NCBI RefSeq assembly: GCF_003171515.1
Contig: NC_089396.1
Coordinates: 2,108,001 to 2,172,000, forward strand
Length of the DNA: 64,000 nt
Reading direction: 5' to 3'
DNA from: Pyrenophora tritici-repentis
Taxonomy: Eukaryota > Ascomycota > Dothideomycetes > Pleosporales > Pleosporaceae
Shown: in pieces, positions 54,300-63,433 of the stretch
Layout of the letters: each line of letters opens with the position of its first letter
How positions within the stretch are numbered: the stretch's first letter is position 1
Made by a program: the position numbers and the translations under genes
The notes under the pieces: model-generated
The model's input: the letters and a program-made list of their open reading frames with translations, nothing else
Databases searched by the model: none
Told to the model about the DNA's origin: nothing

Positions 54300-54611
54300 T
54301 TGTTTTCTTCACGGAAATTCCGGGTCGCTTGGGCTCGTGAGCCCGCCTTCGTTGGCGCCCATTGGTGGGCCAGGAGGGCCGTGGCGTGGCCCATTAGATG
54401 GGTCGATACCCTCCTCTCGCCGCTGAGGCGTGAGGGCGAGTGGGAGGCGCATGCCGCGCTCGCCATGACGCGTGCCGCCGAGGCCCACGCCGATGCCCAT
54501 GTCGACGCCGCCTCCGCCGCCGAGGACGCCGCCAACAACCGTGTCGCCTCCGCCGCCGAGCATGAGCTCAAGATGCTGCGCGTGGCGCTCGCGATGCTTG
54601 ACCGGGCTTGA
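54300..54611 (+). CDS. GC-rich, Ala-rich frame, possible gene fragment
   Basis: The frame codes for 103 residues, Trp/Arg-rich at first (VGAHWWARRAVAWPIRW) and then strongly Ala-rich and helix-like (ALAMTRAAEAHADAHVDAAS). Base composition is clearly more GC-rich than the flanks, with a sharp start after a T-run at 54293-54301. It opens with a non-standard start in a T-rich tract, so it may be a fragment of a longer gene or of a mobile element. No family recognised. Confidence 0.3.
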   Translation: MFSSRKFRVAWAREPAFVGAHWWARRAVAWPIRWVDTLLSPLRREGEWEAHAALAMTRAAEAHADAHVDAASAAEDAANNRVASAAEHELKMLRVALAMLDRA

Positions 54612-55077
54612 GTGGGCCGACAAACCGTGTTGAGAGAGACAAATCACGTCGAAACATACCTACGAAGGAAAACGTAAGTAACCCACGAGGAAGCCATACT
54701 TGACATCGGCACCTGGTCAGGGTTAATCCCTGGCTGGGCCGAGCATCGGTCTGACGGGTCAGACGCTCCAATTAATGAGGTTACCCTGCATTTCACTTGT
54801 GCATTAATCGGTGGGTTCGCCCTGAATATCAATCAGGCGGATAGCGAAGATCACACCTTCACTTGGTTCTTCAATCATCAAAGAAGACCAGTGTAAAGCC
54901 TGATGTCAAAAGAGTCACGCTCCCAGGCTCAAAACGGTACCATTCATCAAGGGAGTTGTGGTGGCACCAGTCACGTCATCAAGTTCCATCCAAATCTACA
55001 CCCCACAACATACCCAGGTACTTTGGTGCAGACTCAAGGCTACGGATGGTACTAGCTACCATCCAATCCTCCCCAAA

Positions 55078-55165
55078 CCATTCCATGGATTTCAAGCCTC
55101 AACAAACCATTCCATAAATTGGAAGCTTCAACCCCCCCACCCGTTCCATGGATTTCAAGCCTAAC
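55078..55165 (+). repeat. Three imperfect tandem repeats of about 30 bp
   Basis: The unit is roughly CCATTCCATGGATTTCAAGC plus about 10 nt. Copies begin near 55078, 55107 and 55141; copies 1 and 3 share TTCCATGGATTTCAAGCCT, and copy 2 is diverged. They sit just upstream of the F-box relic. Confidence 0.75.
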
Positions 55166-55205
55166 CAAACTAAGAGCCATTGAGGAGCTTCTTAAATGAG
55201 TCGAC

Positions 55206-56789
55206 TTGCCCACATGCTCTACCTTTCCGGGCCATATCCCTCGTGCGACTCTACAGAGCCTCAAAAATGTTTTCCTACTCAAACTCGAGGAGGCAAAGAC
55301 ACAAAAGCTTACCGAGGAGGTAGAGGCACCTAAGCTTATTGAGGAGGCGGAGGCAAAGGCACATAAGGAGCGGGACCATCAACAGGCTCGAGCCCTCCTT
55401 GTCACCCTACACAAGCTACAGGGCACCATGGGTCCTCTAATAGCCGTCCAAGTATACAACAGTCACTTTTGTCCTCTTGTCAGTCGGCTTCGGGACGAGC
55501 TCCTCCTATGTATATTCGACTTCTTGTGCGACGACGTTGTTGCGCTACATTGCCTCCGGTCAGTCTCAAGGACATTCCGTCGTATTCTCAACCGTAGATC
55601 GATCATTTGGAGAGATGAGTGGTATCGTCCCTGCTCATCGCCTATCAGCGGCGACGCTTTCTATCTCCGCGATATTTACAGCCAACGGTTTCGAAGACTC
55701 CTACAGAGAGACGGCCGCTGCAATGATTGCAGGCGCTGGAATGACGCCCATTCTTCTCTATTCTCCGAAGACTGCAAGTTGAGCCATAGTGACGGTCAAT
55801 GGTACGATGCTGTTACCAATCATCTGGCCTACCATAAGGTTTCTTTCTGCAATGCCTGCGACCGTAACCAGGACGTCAGCGAATTTTGCCCCCATCAACT
55901 GCTTCAACGTGAGCGACGGTGCCTAGTTCAGTAGGGATCTGTGCAATTATGTGAGCATAAGCAGATCACCTGGGCTAATATCGAGGCCCATATGGAGAAA
56001 TGGCGACAGAGCTTCGAAGGACCCTTGTGGGACTGGCAAGGCATCCGAGACCAGTGGCAACGCTGCTTCGACAATTTCAACATTAAGTGTCACGATCCCA
56101 GCAACGATACGTGCTGCACGACCTCAGAAGCGCCGACCTGGCCGCAAGCCCGTCTCAAAATGAGCACCTTCAAGTCGGATTTTTTTGTAGTTCTCAATCT
56201 ACAATGGCGACCCCACAGCCGCATCGATGCGCTCGCTCTTACTGCAGACGGTTGAATACCTATAGCAGCGATAAGAACGTTGTTCCAAATGCTGCGAAGT
56301 CAAGGGCCGATCGATAACCGATGTTCTCCGTGCCGTCCGGGCGCTCTACCTGAGATGGCTTTTTTTAGCCCATCGTCCCCTTTGGGACGCTATGTATACT
56401 ATATGCCAGGAGAAGATGATGGAACAGGACCTCCACCAAAATCATGGCTATCGTGGACGCGTCTTCATGGAAACGGAACAAATGGCCGGCAGCTAGACAC
56501 CACGCCTTATTGCCTAACTGGTGCTAGCAGTGCTGGTATCTCATCACAATGCCTTGTGGCCACCTACGAGAAAGACATTGAAATATGTTTATGGGTGGAA
56601 ATGAATCGCGATTTCCGGTTTAGACCCACCTTTGATTGGCGCAATGCCATCGATCCCCGAACATACCCCCACTCGAATGCAAGCCTTGTCAGGCCGCAGT
56701 GCAGGGACGTGACCTGCTTCAATTACTACCAAAGACCAGAAGAGATCGATTGTCAAGATCAGACACCTTTGTCGCAAGGTAAACAGTAG
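55206..56789 (+). pseudogene. F-box protein gene broken by two in-frame stops
   Basis: One reading frame runs from about 55206 to TAG at 56787-56789, interrupted only by TAG at 55932-55934 and TGA at 56253-56255. Coding character is continuous across both. An N-terminal Glu/Lys coiled stretch precedes the F-box (SRLRDELLLCIFDFLCDDVV ... SVSRTFRRIL). A Cys/His region follows (RDGRCNDCRRW, FCNACDRNQD), then CEHKQITWANIEAHMEKW beyond the first stop and EMAFFSPSSPLGRYVYY beyond the second. One C-to-T change would explain each stop (CAG to TAG, CGA to TGA). No in-frame ATG opens the frame; the first is at 55428. Fungal F-box proteins of this type are normally substrate adaptors of SCF ubiquitin ligases. 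Confidence 0.8.
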
Positions 56790-57756
56790 TCTGCTGAAGG
56801 ATCGACTCTGAGCTCCACCTTGTGGCTTAACCATTCACGCATCCCTGCACTTAACGGGTCTTTGGAGCCAACGGAGGCTATTCCCAAGCGCGTACGTTAC
56901 CCCCTGCGGTCAAAAGTTTTCTTCAAACGATGGAAGTTCACGAGAACATCTTGCAGAGAAAAAGCTCAATGCAGAATTTAGATTCTGGCACTGCGTGCAA
57001 TGAGAATGCGTCTGAAGGATCGGCATCGACCTAGCATCTACCCAAAGGCCCCGTTCTGGGGCAAGCACCCTATACTTCCGTCAATTTTCAATCAGCCTGC
57101 GAATGGGTGGGTTGAATCTAATAGACCTGTCGTCTTCCTCGCCAGGAGCTTGAAGGTTGGGACAGAGCTAATTTTCTACGTTATCGCAATATAAACTTCA
57201 CCACAGTCTGCCTTATCCGCAATAGATGTATGTCCAGTATTTTATGACAACGGGATGGTAGGGCCGGCGATAACTTGCCTATGCCATGATTCCCAATACT
57301 TAAAAAAGAAGAAATCAAAGTTTTACATCAAAAAAGAAACTATCTAGAATTACGACATTCTACCAGCTTATCCGCCTAGGTATATGAGTGATATCCCACG
57401 CGCGAGAAATCCTTGGAACCTATAGAGTCGCGTGTGCCTCCTTGCGCAAGTTTGCGACCTCAGTTGCCGCAGCTCTCCAACTGGCGTCTCGATACGCCTT
57501 CCCCTCAAACATGGTTTGACCGACGTAAGCGCAATTTGCACTTCACCATAGTCTGCCTTATCCGCAACGGGGATGTCCCATGAGGTCTCGGGAGGCGCGA
57601 GAGCGGGGCGGCGCGCCCTTTGGCTCACCAAACTCAACCAGATAACCCATCTTTCGACTCACACTCGACTCCATTGTCGCGCCCTGAACCCACCAATTTT
57701 TCCATGTCCTCAATCTCGCAAAACCCATCGTCACCGCATGGCCGCTCACATTCTCT
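56790..57756. other. Gene-poor stretch with a 27-bp duplication
   Basis: No gene supported. The sequence CTTCACCACAGTCTGCCTTA and following bases at about 57196-57222 recur at 57541-57567 with one mismatch. One end of a foldback element (GTATGTCCAGTATTTTATGA) lies near 57228. Confidence 0.5.
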
Positions 57757-57861
57757 AAGAGCGGGGGCAGCGACAAAGTCAAGAGTCTGGTTGCCGACGA
57801 GTTTCCGGGCGAGCCAGAGGAAAGGCTTCTCGAAGTTGTAGTTGGACTTGGCGGAGACGTC
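57757..57861 (-). pseudogene. Fragment of a Ran GTPase gene
   Basis: Minus-strand frame 57861-57757 encodes 35 residues reading [20 protein letters not shown] and onwards to FVAAPAL, which is the G5 (SAK) region and following helix of the Ran/Gsp1 GTPase, nearly unchanged. Upstream, the expected G4 region is missing or scrambled, and the sequence soon enters a foldback element. Downstream the frame leaves the Ran sequence and runs into unrelated residues. It is therefore a short relic, not a gene. A functional Ran should exist elsewhere in the genome. Confidence 0.75.
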
Positions 57862-57935
57862 AAGCCTAATGAGAGTAGGCTTAACATCTCTAGTTTTTAG
57901 CCTTAGGGGAAGCTGCAATAACTTCTTAAGGGTAT

Positions 57936-58042
57936 CTGGGTGGTACAAAATACTAGACGGTGTGGGTAAGCATTTAATACACGTGTCTTGTAACAATAGT
58001 GACTTTTTTATAATAGTATGTTCAGTATTTTATAACACCTAG
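57936..58042. mobile_element. Foldback / MITE-like element, copy D
   Basis: About 107 bp with ends CTGGGTGGTACAAAATACT and, on the other strand, CTAGGTGTTATAAAATACT, matching the copies near 28.4 and 28.8 kb. It lies 75 bp upstream (in minus-strand terms) of the Ran fragment. Confidence 0.7.
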
Positions 58043-58108
58043 GTGAGAGTGAGAGCGGCAACAACACACGCCGAGTGGAGCGACACGACCGCTGTCAAGT
58101 GTTTTCGG

Positions 58109-58566
58109 GTGGACCTCTCGCTCCGATAATGGGGACCTGCTTCGCGCGCATAGCGGCAGCTTGGTCCAGCTTCTCGTTGAACTCATGGTCCCATTCCCAA
58201 TTATCGGAGCTCCCGCTGGCTATGTCAAACGCCATGAGCTTCCCAGCATCAGTAACTGTTGCGAAGTATTGCTCTAATAATAGGGACGGGGTGGTCCAGC
58301 TTCTCGTTGAATTCACGGTCGGATCCGGTATCCCATTCCCCATTATCAGAGCGCCCGCTAGCTATGTTAAACGCCATAAGCTTCCCAGCATCGGTAACTG
58401 TTGCGAAGTATCGCTCTAATAATGGGGACAGGATGGTCCAGCTTGTCGTTAAATTCACGGTCGGATTTGGTATCCCATTCCCCATTGTCGGAGCGCACCA
58501 TGTGTACAGAGGCAACTTTCTTGCCCGTGCCGACCACGTCAAACGTCATGAGCTTTCCAGCATCGG
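58109..58566. repeat. Three tandem repeats of 130-142 bp with coding character
   Basis: Units begin at GTCCAGCTT at 58064+100 (58164), 58294 and 58436. The second differs from the first by small indels, and the third carries about 40 extra bases. On the minus strand each unit encodes SVTDAGKLM / TVTDAGKLMAF, then SDNGEWD and EFN(E/D)KLD. The repeats therefore look like part of a once-coding, now broken gene whose unit was duplicated. I do not recognise the protein. Confidence 0.75.
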
Positions 58567-59157
58567 TGACGGAACGACGACTGGCGGCAAGACTGCCCTG
58601 TGGCTCATCGTTCTCTTCTCCGTTCCACCAAACGCCGAGACCGATACTTCGAGAATCTCTTGTTTGTTGACCCAATGGGCCCACAGCCCATTGGTGTTTC
58701 GTTTATGTGCTCGTTCGGTACCAGAATCTTCATCGTAGACAAGACCCGGGCTGCTAAGCCTAGGCTCTAAAAAACTTGTATTACGTAAATCGATCGCGGC
58801 ATAGAGGGAGTGGCCTACATTCGTTAAAGTACTCTAGATACTTCTCATTGTGCTCGCAGAACAGACTCAACAATCTTGTTCGTTGCCTAGCAGAAGCTGA
58901 TATATTTTCCCCAGGTTTTCATAAATGGACCAAGGTACTTTGCTTTCGGCTTTGCGACTGGCTACGCTCGGTTGCGAAGTATTGTCAAGTCTCCGAGACG
59001 GGATTCGATAGGAGCGCGCGGACGGTAGAATCGGTGTCGACGTCTATCGACGTATCTTTCGTTGAAGATGCGGTCGAACCATGGTACCATGGTGGGAATT
59101 TCCATTCCTTCTGTAAGCTGGCGATAGCGACCCGGTCACCATAACTTGGCTGCAGTG
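58567..59157. other. Degenerate region
   Basis: Short frames with coding character but many stops and shifts, on the minus strand in particular; no intact gene. Confidence 0.4.
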
Positions 59158-59280
59158 ATTGACGGGAACACCGAGCTGCTGGGCCTCAAAGATGGTATGG
59201 GCGGTATCCTCACGAGGGAGGTCGAACATGGACATTAGACCAAGAAGGATTCAGTCACCGTCCTTTTTCTGGTAGGCCCT
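59158..59280 (-). pseudogene. Fragment of a P-type H+-ATPase gene
   Basis: Minus-strand sequence reads ILLGLMSMFDLPREDTAHTI followed by FEAQQLGVPV, closely resembling the hinge/P-domain of fungal plasma-membrane H+-ATPases just before the conserved TGD motif, as I remember it. A TGA at 59253-59251 stands where relatives have Trp (TGG to TGA). Downstream the expected KMLTGD is lost and another frame (RYRQLTEGMEIPTMVPWFDR) appears coding. This is a short relic in a mosaic of fragments. Confidence 0.55.
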
Positions 59281-59911
59281 TCACCACCTTGAGATCCTTT
59301 AAGAATCCGGCACTGCTCTTTGCACTATTCCGTGAATTCAGGATGGCCGGCAGGGATAAAGGCAAAGCCGTCTGGCGCATTTGGCGCGTATGTGAGCTAC
59401 TCCTGTGTTGGTCCTGCTATAGTGCGAAAATGGTGCATTGACAACGGACAATAGCTCTTCTACGACTACCGCGCTTGCGGACGGGCGACGTTTTTCTTGA
59501 TGACATACACATGTCAAAAGGTCCTTGTGTATCCCTTCTTGCTCTTCAGGGAGAACCCGAAGCGGCCGTCACCGTCATCATATGGGGTAGGAGATGCACT
59601 ACGTCCTCGTAGGCGGCCGAGGCGTGGCTCGTTGGGACTGCAATTATTTGTTAGTAATTAGTCAGCGAGGAAAAGCAAGACGTATATACCTCCTCGAACT
59701 TAGTCTTTAAGAGTCGACATCCTGATTCTGGCGTCAATTCGTCGAAGAGATCTGCCCTGTCCTTTAATCCCGCTTCGAATCGATGGGAGTCGGGTGGGGT
59801 GGCCTGTGGCCTGGCCGGGGCACGAGAGGAGGTGCTCCACATCCAACTGAAACGGCACAGAAAAAGACCTATCGGGCTTCCTCTACCATTCATTTTATGT
59901 ACAGGACACAC
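59281..59911. other. Intergenic, 3' side of the terpene synthase
   Basis: No intact gene; some minus-strand sequence near 59300-59400 (PDGFAFIPAGHPEFTE) looks like another relic. Confidence 0.35.
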
Positions 59912-61299
59912 CTACAAAACCACGCGGAAGCTGCAATCCTTCTCGCTCATCTTGGCGGCCGCCATATTCCTGGGTATCTTCAAACTGTACACCATGTGTC
60001 CCACAACAATGTCCTTGCATCCGCCAACCAGCGTCTCGATATCGCGTCTAATCTGCTCCTCCTCGCCAGCATGTGCTTGTACCAATCTCTTCTCCGCGTC
60101 CAAAAGCCTTGACCAGCTCTGTTCGACCATCTTGACACATCGATCAACGGCAGCTTGCGCACTGCATCCGTCATTCCAAACAATGACCGGGATCGCAGAG
60201 TCGATGTCGCTGTCGTCAATTTCTTTTCGCAAACTGACAATGTCGTTCCAGAGGAAGTCTGAGATGGCCACTTCGCGCGTTATAGCCACCACGGCTTCGT
60301 GATCCCAGATGGATTGGGGGAGCGTGAGGCCGTAGGCCCACTGAAGAATTGCGACGCAAGGGTTTGTGCCGACGGTTCGGAGACGACGCGCCGTGTAACT
60401 TTCCAACGTGGATATGCCCTGCTCCCAGGTAGCCTGGGAAGTCCGCACGCCGAGGACGAAGTCATATATCGTTTCTGCGAACCGATCGCGTGCTTCTGAG
60501 ATGGTGGTTAGCTGGGTTCCGGTCGACCACTACTAAGTTGTCACATGTACCTCTCGACTGCCCTTGGTTCATTGCTTTTCCGATACTAACCCAGGGACCG
60601 CAGTTGTGCAACCGACCAGGTGCCGGAACATCGCCTTCGCGCTCTGGCTGAAGACAATGTCTGATGAAGTTCAACGTATCATCGCAGTATGCTTCAGTCT
60701 TCTCACGGTCGTTCGTCAGCGTACCGCAGTCGATCTCATCGTCCCAAAAGAAGAACTAGGATCATTGTCAGCAAAGAGTTTGGAGCAGGCAAGTAATCAG
60801 CATACCCAAGCGACGAGTTCCCCAAGGATCAGGAACTTGTTTGTCTCAACATGGGTATAGAACTGTCCAACACAAAGCCCATTATCCACCCTTCTCTGCT
60901 TCTTCCTTATACTCTCTGTACTAATGAAAGCTTGAAAGAAGCCCTCAAGATGGTGCCTTAGTACCTCCACATCCGGATGGACTCGAGCCTCCCATTCCGT
61001 ATAGATGTATCCAACATCTGGAACACGAATCTCTTGGCCCCGGAGCCTTGCAATGATCTCGGCACGATGATCCCCGTTTTTAGTCGAGACCTCGTCTGCA
61101 GTGACCCGGAGAGCAACAACCTTGACCGGCGAAAACTGGGCATCCTTGTGGTCAGACGGATGCTCTGAATCGGAAAACTACATCAAGTAAGTAAAACGCC
61201 AGGTTCAAAAGTCGGGAAAAAACAACAATCACATACCTGTCTCCTACTCCTATCCTTGCCCAAGCAGCACCACTTAGCAACCCAACCCTTGAGCCCCAT
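59912..61299 (-). CDS. Class I terpene synthase (sesquiterpene synthase type)
   Basis: Four exons: 61299-61237, 61177-60806, 60755-60551, 60495-59912 (introns 59, 50 and 55 nt), giving 407 residues. Each junction keeps the frame. Exons 2 and 3 join to LVAWFFFWDDEIDCG, placing the aspartate-rich metal motif DDEID at residues 150-154. The second metal motif, NDIVSLRKE, gives the NSE triad Asn297, Ser301 and Glu305. The start ATG at 61299 follows an in-frame-stop-containing region and opens a short basic N terminus. No signal peptide. It should cyclise a prenyl diphosphate, most likely farnesyl diphosphate, with Mg2+. No P450, prenyltransferase or transporter gene adjoins it in the window. Confidence 0.9.
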
Positions 61300-63433
61300 A
61301 GTACTTGGCTCACACAAGTTTGAGCCACGCACGCCTCACTTTCGCCTAAAGATACAACACCCGCGGTGAGTTGCAGGAAATACAAGACCTAGCAAGAAAC
61401 AAAGCACCCCGGTAAAGTAAGACAAGTCCACAACATGAATGCAGGATGGGTGGGACGCAAGCCTCTTTTTTGTATTCCCTTTTCCTCACAACGCCCTGAC
61501 GCCATTTTCCTCACACCGTTACAATCACACACATGTCCGCGCCTCGGTTCGCTGACCCGGTCGTCTAATCTGCCCATCTTACCATGTTAGCCGCGCTGCT
61601 GCGTGCTTGCCGCGGAAAACCCTATCGAACATGGCGTCGAGTATATGTCTGGATGCACAGTGAACACACGCTCATGCTTCCTGCGTTACGCTTGTTGGTC
61701 GGTCGAAGGATTACACACTGTTCGGTTTACCGTCGTCACTCCACTGAGTCAGGAGAGTGGGCTTGTCGACTTGACTCGGCGGCGGGGAAGACCATGCATG
61801 CATACCGGATTTGGGACGTCAGATGTGGACTGGCACTTCACGTAAGCGCGGCGCAGGCGGAGGCGTTCAATATGCTCCCACGTGAGATGTGTGCCAGGGA
61901 TACGGATTCGTCTGGCGTTTTTTCTTTTCCTGTACGTTATAGGCTGGGATTTACATTGGTAAATGGGGATAGTTGCCGAAGGGGGATGTTGCAGGGGTTG
62001 CTATATGATAAAGGTTGGGCTTGTTTGGTGTCACCAGTCGACTCAGGGAAGAAGCCACAGATCGCTCGCTACTTTACCGGTGTGTGATAGGCAGCCAATA
62101 GAGAATATGGAAGCTCCGGATTAGGGAGGCTTGGACGAAATGGTGTCAAAAGTTCTTTGCAAATGGATATTCGATGATCTCGATCGGTGCTCCTCTTGCT
62201 GCCTACCTACCAAGCCATTTTCTTAATCCGTGCTGTCACGAGCAGTATCCGAAGAAGGGGCTTGTGATCTCTCTCACCCCTAATACAGATTATTACAATG
62301 TGCATCCACTTATGCAGGGCATGCATTTATAAACAACAAAGCCCTTGTCCCCATAATCCCATTGTCCCATCCCATCCCATCCAAATCCACTCTAACGCCA
62401 CAACACACCCCACCCCAAACCCAAGTCGAGTCCAGACACAACAGACGCCGACATAGACGCAGCATCTACCTTCGTAGCGGTAGTAACAAGTTACCCACCC
62501 GCGTCCGCGTCCGCGCCTCATCCTTCCAGCTCCACCCGCTAACCTACTCAAACCGAGTATCCAGCTTGTGCTACGCCACACAGCACGCGGTTTAAACGCA
62601 GGGCAAGCGCACGCCCACTCGCTTAATTCCCAGCCGGCTACATGACGCCGATTACACAAAACAACTGCGCCACTTTGTTGCATTGGTGGGTGATGTTCTG
62701 TTGTACGAAGGGGAGATACGGCGTAGTAATCTTGGACGTGAGGGATCTAGATTTGGGGATTTGGGATTTAGGATTTGGGCTACATCAGATTTAGGACTAT
62801 AGGATTTAGACTAGAATAGATTTGGTATGCTGTTCGTTAGGATTTTGTAGGTTCGAGGTAGGTAGGTAGGTAGGTAGGTAAGTAATGGAGATGGATGGTA
62901 ACAATCACGGCGCATGGAGAAGGGGCATCGGCGTGCGTTGTTGAGGAGGAAGGGGGGTTGTGAATTGGGGATGAGGCGGTGAGGTAGGTGCGGTATGAAA
63001 GACCGAGAAACGATTCATCCATTTATCCAGACAGAGAGAGACCGAAGACAGACATATTGAGGAGGCAGGGTCGGAAGGAGGGTAAAAAGAAAATGGGCAA
63101 GGTAGAAAAGAGGCAATAAAAGGCGAATCAAAACTTCCAAGAGAATTGAATTTCCATTCGTCTATAGATCTACCACACCACGTCTCCATTTTTTCGCACA
63201 TGGGAACCTATCGGACAAAGGCGCACGTCATTTGCAGTTCCATACCCAGCGATCTGGGTAACCCGATGCATGCTTACTAAATGCCATTTCCTGCCCACCC
63301 CCCAAACGCCAGAAAAGCCATACAGGAGAAAACAACCACTATCATGACCACTACCACCACCGATCGCAATATACCCCATCACATCCGTTCGAAGGACCAG
63401 CAGATGACCACAGCTGCTTACACAGCACACCCT
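61300..63433. other. Intergenic, 2.1 kb
   Basis: No convincing gene. A plus frame at 61584-62087 (167 codons) has no family feature. Low-complexity tracts lie at 62750-62815 (GATTTAGG-like repeats) and 62857-62880. It contains the terpene synthase promoter on the left and the NOB1 3' end on the right. Confidence 0.4.
62857..62880 (+). repeat. (GGTA)6 microsatellite
   Basis: Six GGTA units in a row in non-coding sequence. Confidence 0.95.

Noticed and set aside
61584..62087. Plus-strand frame of 167 codons upstream of the terpene synthase
   Set aside because: No family feature, no signal peptide or splice support; composition is not convincing for a gene.
62750..62815. GATTTAGG-like repeats resembling telomeric or interstitial telomere repeats
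   Set aside because: Irregular units without a TTAGGG tract; best treated as low-complexity sequence.
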